From an uncultured Gammaproteobacteria bacterium (GTDB taxonomy: Bacteria; Pseudomonadota; Gammaproteobacteria; Pseudomonadales; DT-91), in the NCBI GenBank assembly GCA_929200485.1, contig CAKMZU010000045.1:1-15341 (forward strand): a stretch of DNA of 15,341 bases, written 5' to 3'. How positions within the stretch are numbered: the stretch's first letter is position 1; the number at the start of each line of letters is the position of its first letter. Below, piece by piece: positions 15,274 to 15,341 of this stretch. The position numbers and the translations under genes were made by a program. The notes under the pieces are model-generated. The model was given only the letters and a program-made list of their open reading frames with translations. It was not told the DNA's origin and did not search any database.

Positions 15274-15341
15274 CACTACTGTCCGGTCTAGATCCAAATC
15301 TTGCTGAAATTGGCGTGCTTTGAGTTTGTTTTTATCAGGTG
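15259..15341 (-). pseudogene. Possible N-terminal remnant of an IS4-like transposase (partial, at window edge)
   Basis: On the minus strand the sequence entering the window reads PDKNKLKARQFQQDLDLDRT, then VVMSFIV. The pattern of a basic start, R-x-F, then L-x-x-x-(R/S)-x-V-V-x-F-(I/L) resembles the opening of IS4-type DDE transposases. Similarity is lost after FIV, at the direct repeat, and the rest of that frame looks random. The call rests on a short stretch and is tentative. Confidence 0.35.

Overview
The window looks like a chromosomal stretch from a gammaproteobacterium of low to moderate GC, possibly host-associated. The lineage reading rests on a B-type aconitase with a full set of cluster cysteines, a MiaE-type tRNA hydroxylase, a DUF1289 protein and a MoxR ATPase/CoxE-like VWA pair. 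The lifestyle is inferred only from an unusual number of orphan exported proteins. No rRNA, tRNA or CRISPR array was found.

Layout. Positions 1-319 hold the 3' end of a Cys-containing beta-propeller-like protein. Positions 320-2107 hold one lipoprotein-like gene whose signal peptide lies in a different frame from its body. Degraded direct repeats flank it: the right copy is the 3' end of the VWA gene and the left copy is a broken duplicate of it. Positions 2108-5033 are a minus-strand block reading miaE, moxR-like, vwa. Positions 5034-6625 hold two small convergent exported proteins of unknown function and a DUF1289 gene. Positions 6750-9570 are a stand-alone acnB unit with a clear -10 box, a leader hairpin, a strong RBS and a rho-independent terminator. 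Positions 9655-13000 hold another small exported helical protein, an HprA-like D-2-hydroxyacid dehydrogenase and a nitrate/nitrite porter of the NNP family with its own terminator. Positions 13297-14283 encode a protein built like a eukaryotic type I receptor: signal peptide, ten-Cys ectodomain, Ser/Thr-rich stalk, one membrane helix and an acidic tail. Positions 14476-15341 are an insertion-sequence graveyard: an IS66 transposase C-terminus abuts an IS200/IS605 TnpA N-terminus, followed by small direct repeats and a possible IS4-like remnant.

The conserved genes serve central metabolism (AcnB, HprA-like), tRNA modification (MiaE), nitrate/nitrite movement and chaperone-like ATPase work (MoxR/VWA). 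No single pathway unites them. The five orphan exported or membrane proteins, interleaved one by one between housekeeping genes, are the least explained content. I see no complete new defence or mobile system. The best leads are the type I-like membrane protein, the frameshifted repeat lipoprotein between duplicated vwa ends, and the set of small exported proteins.
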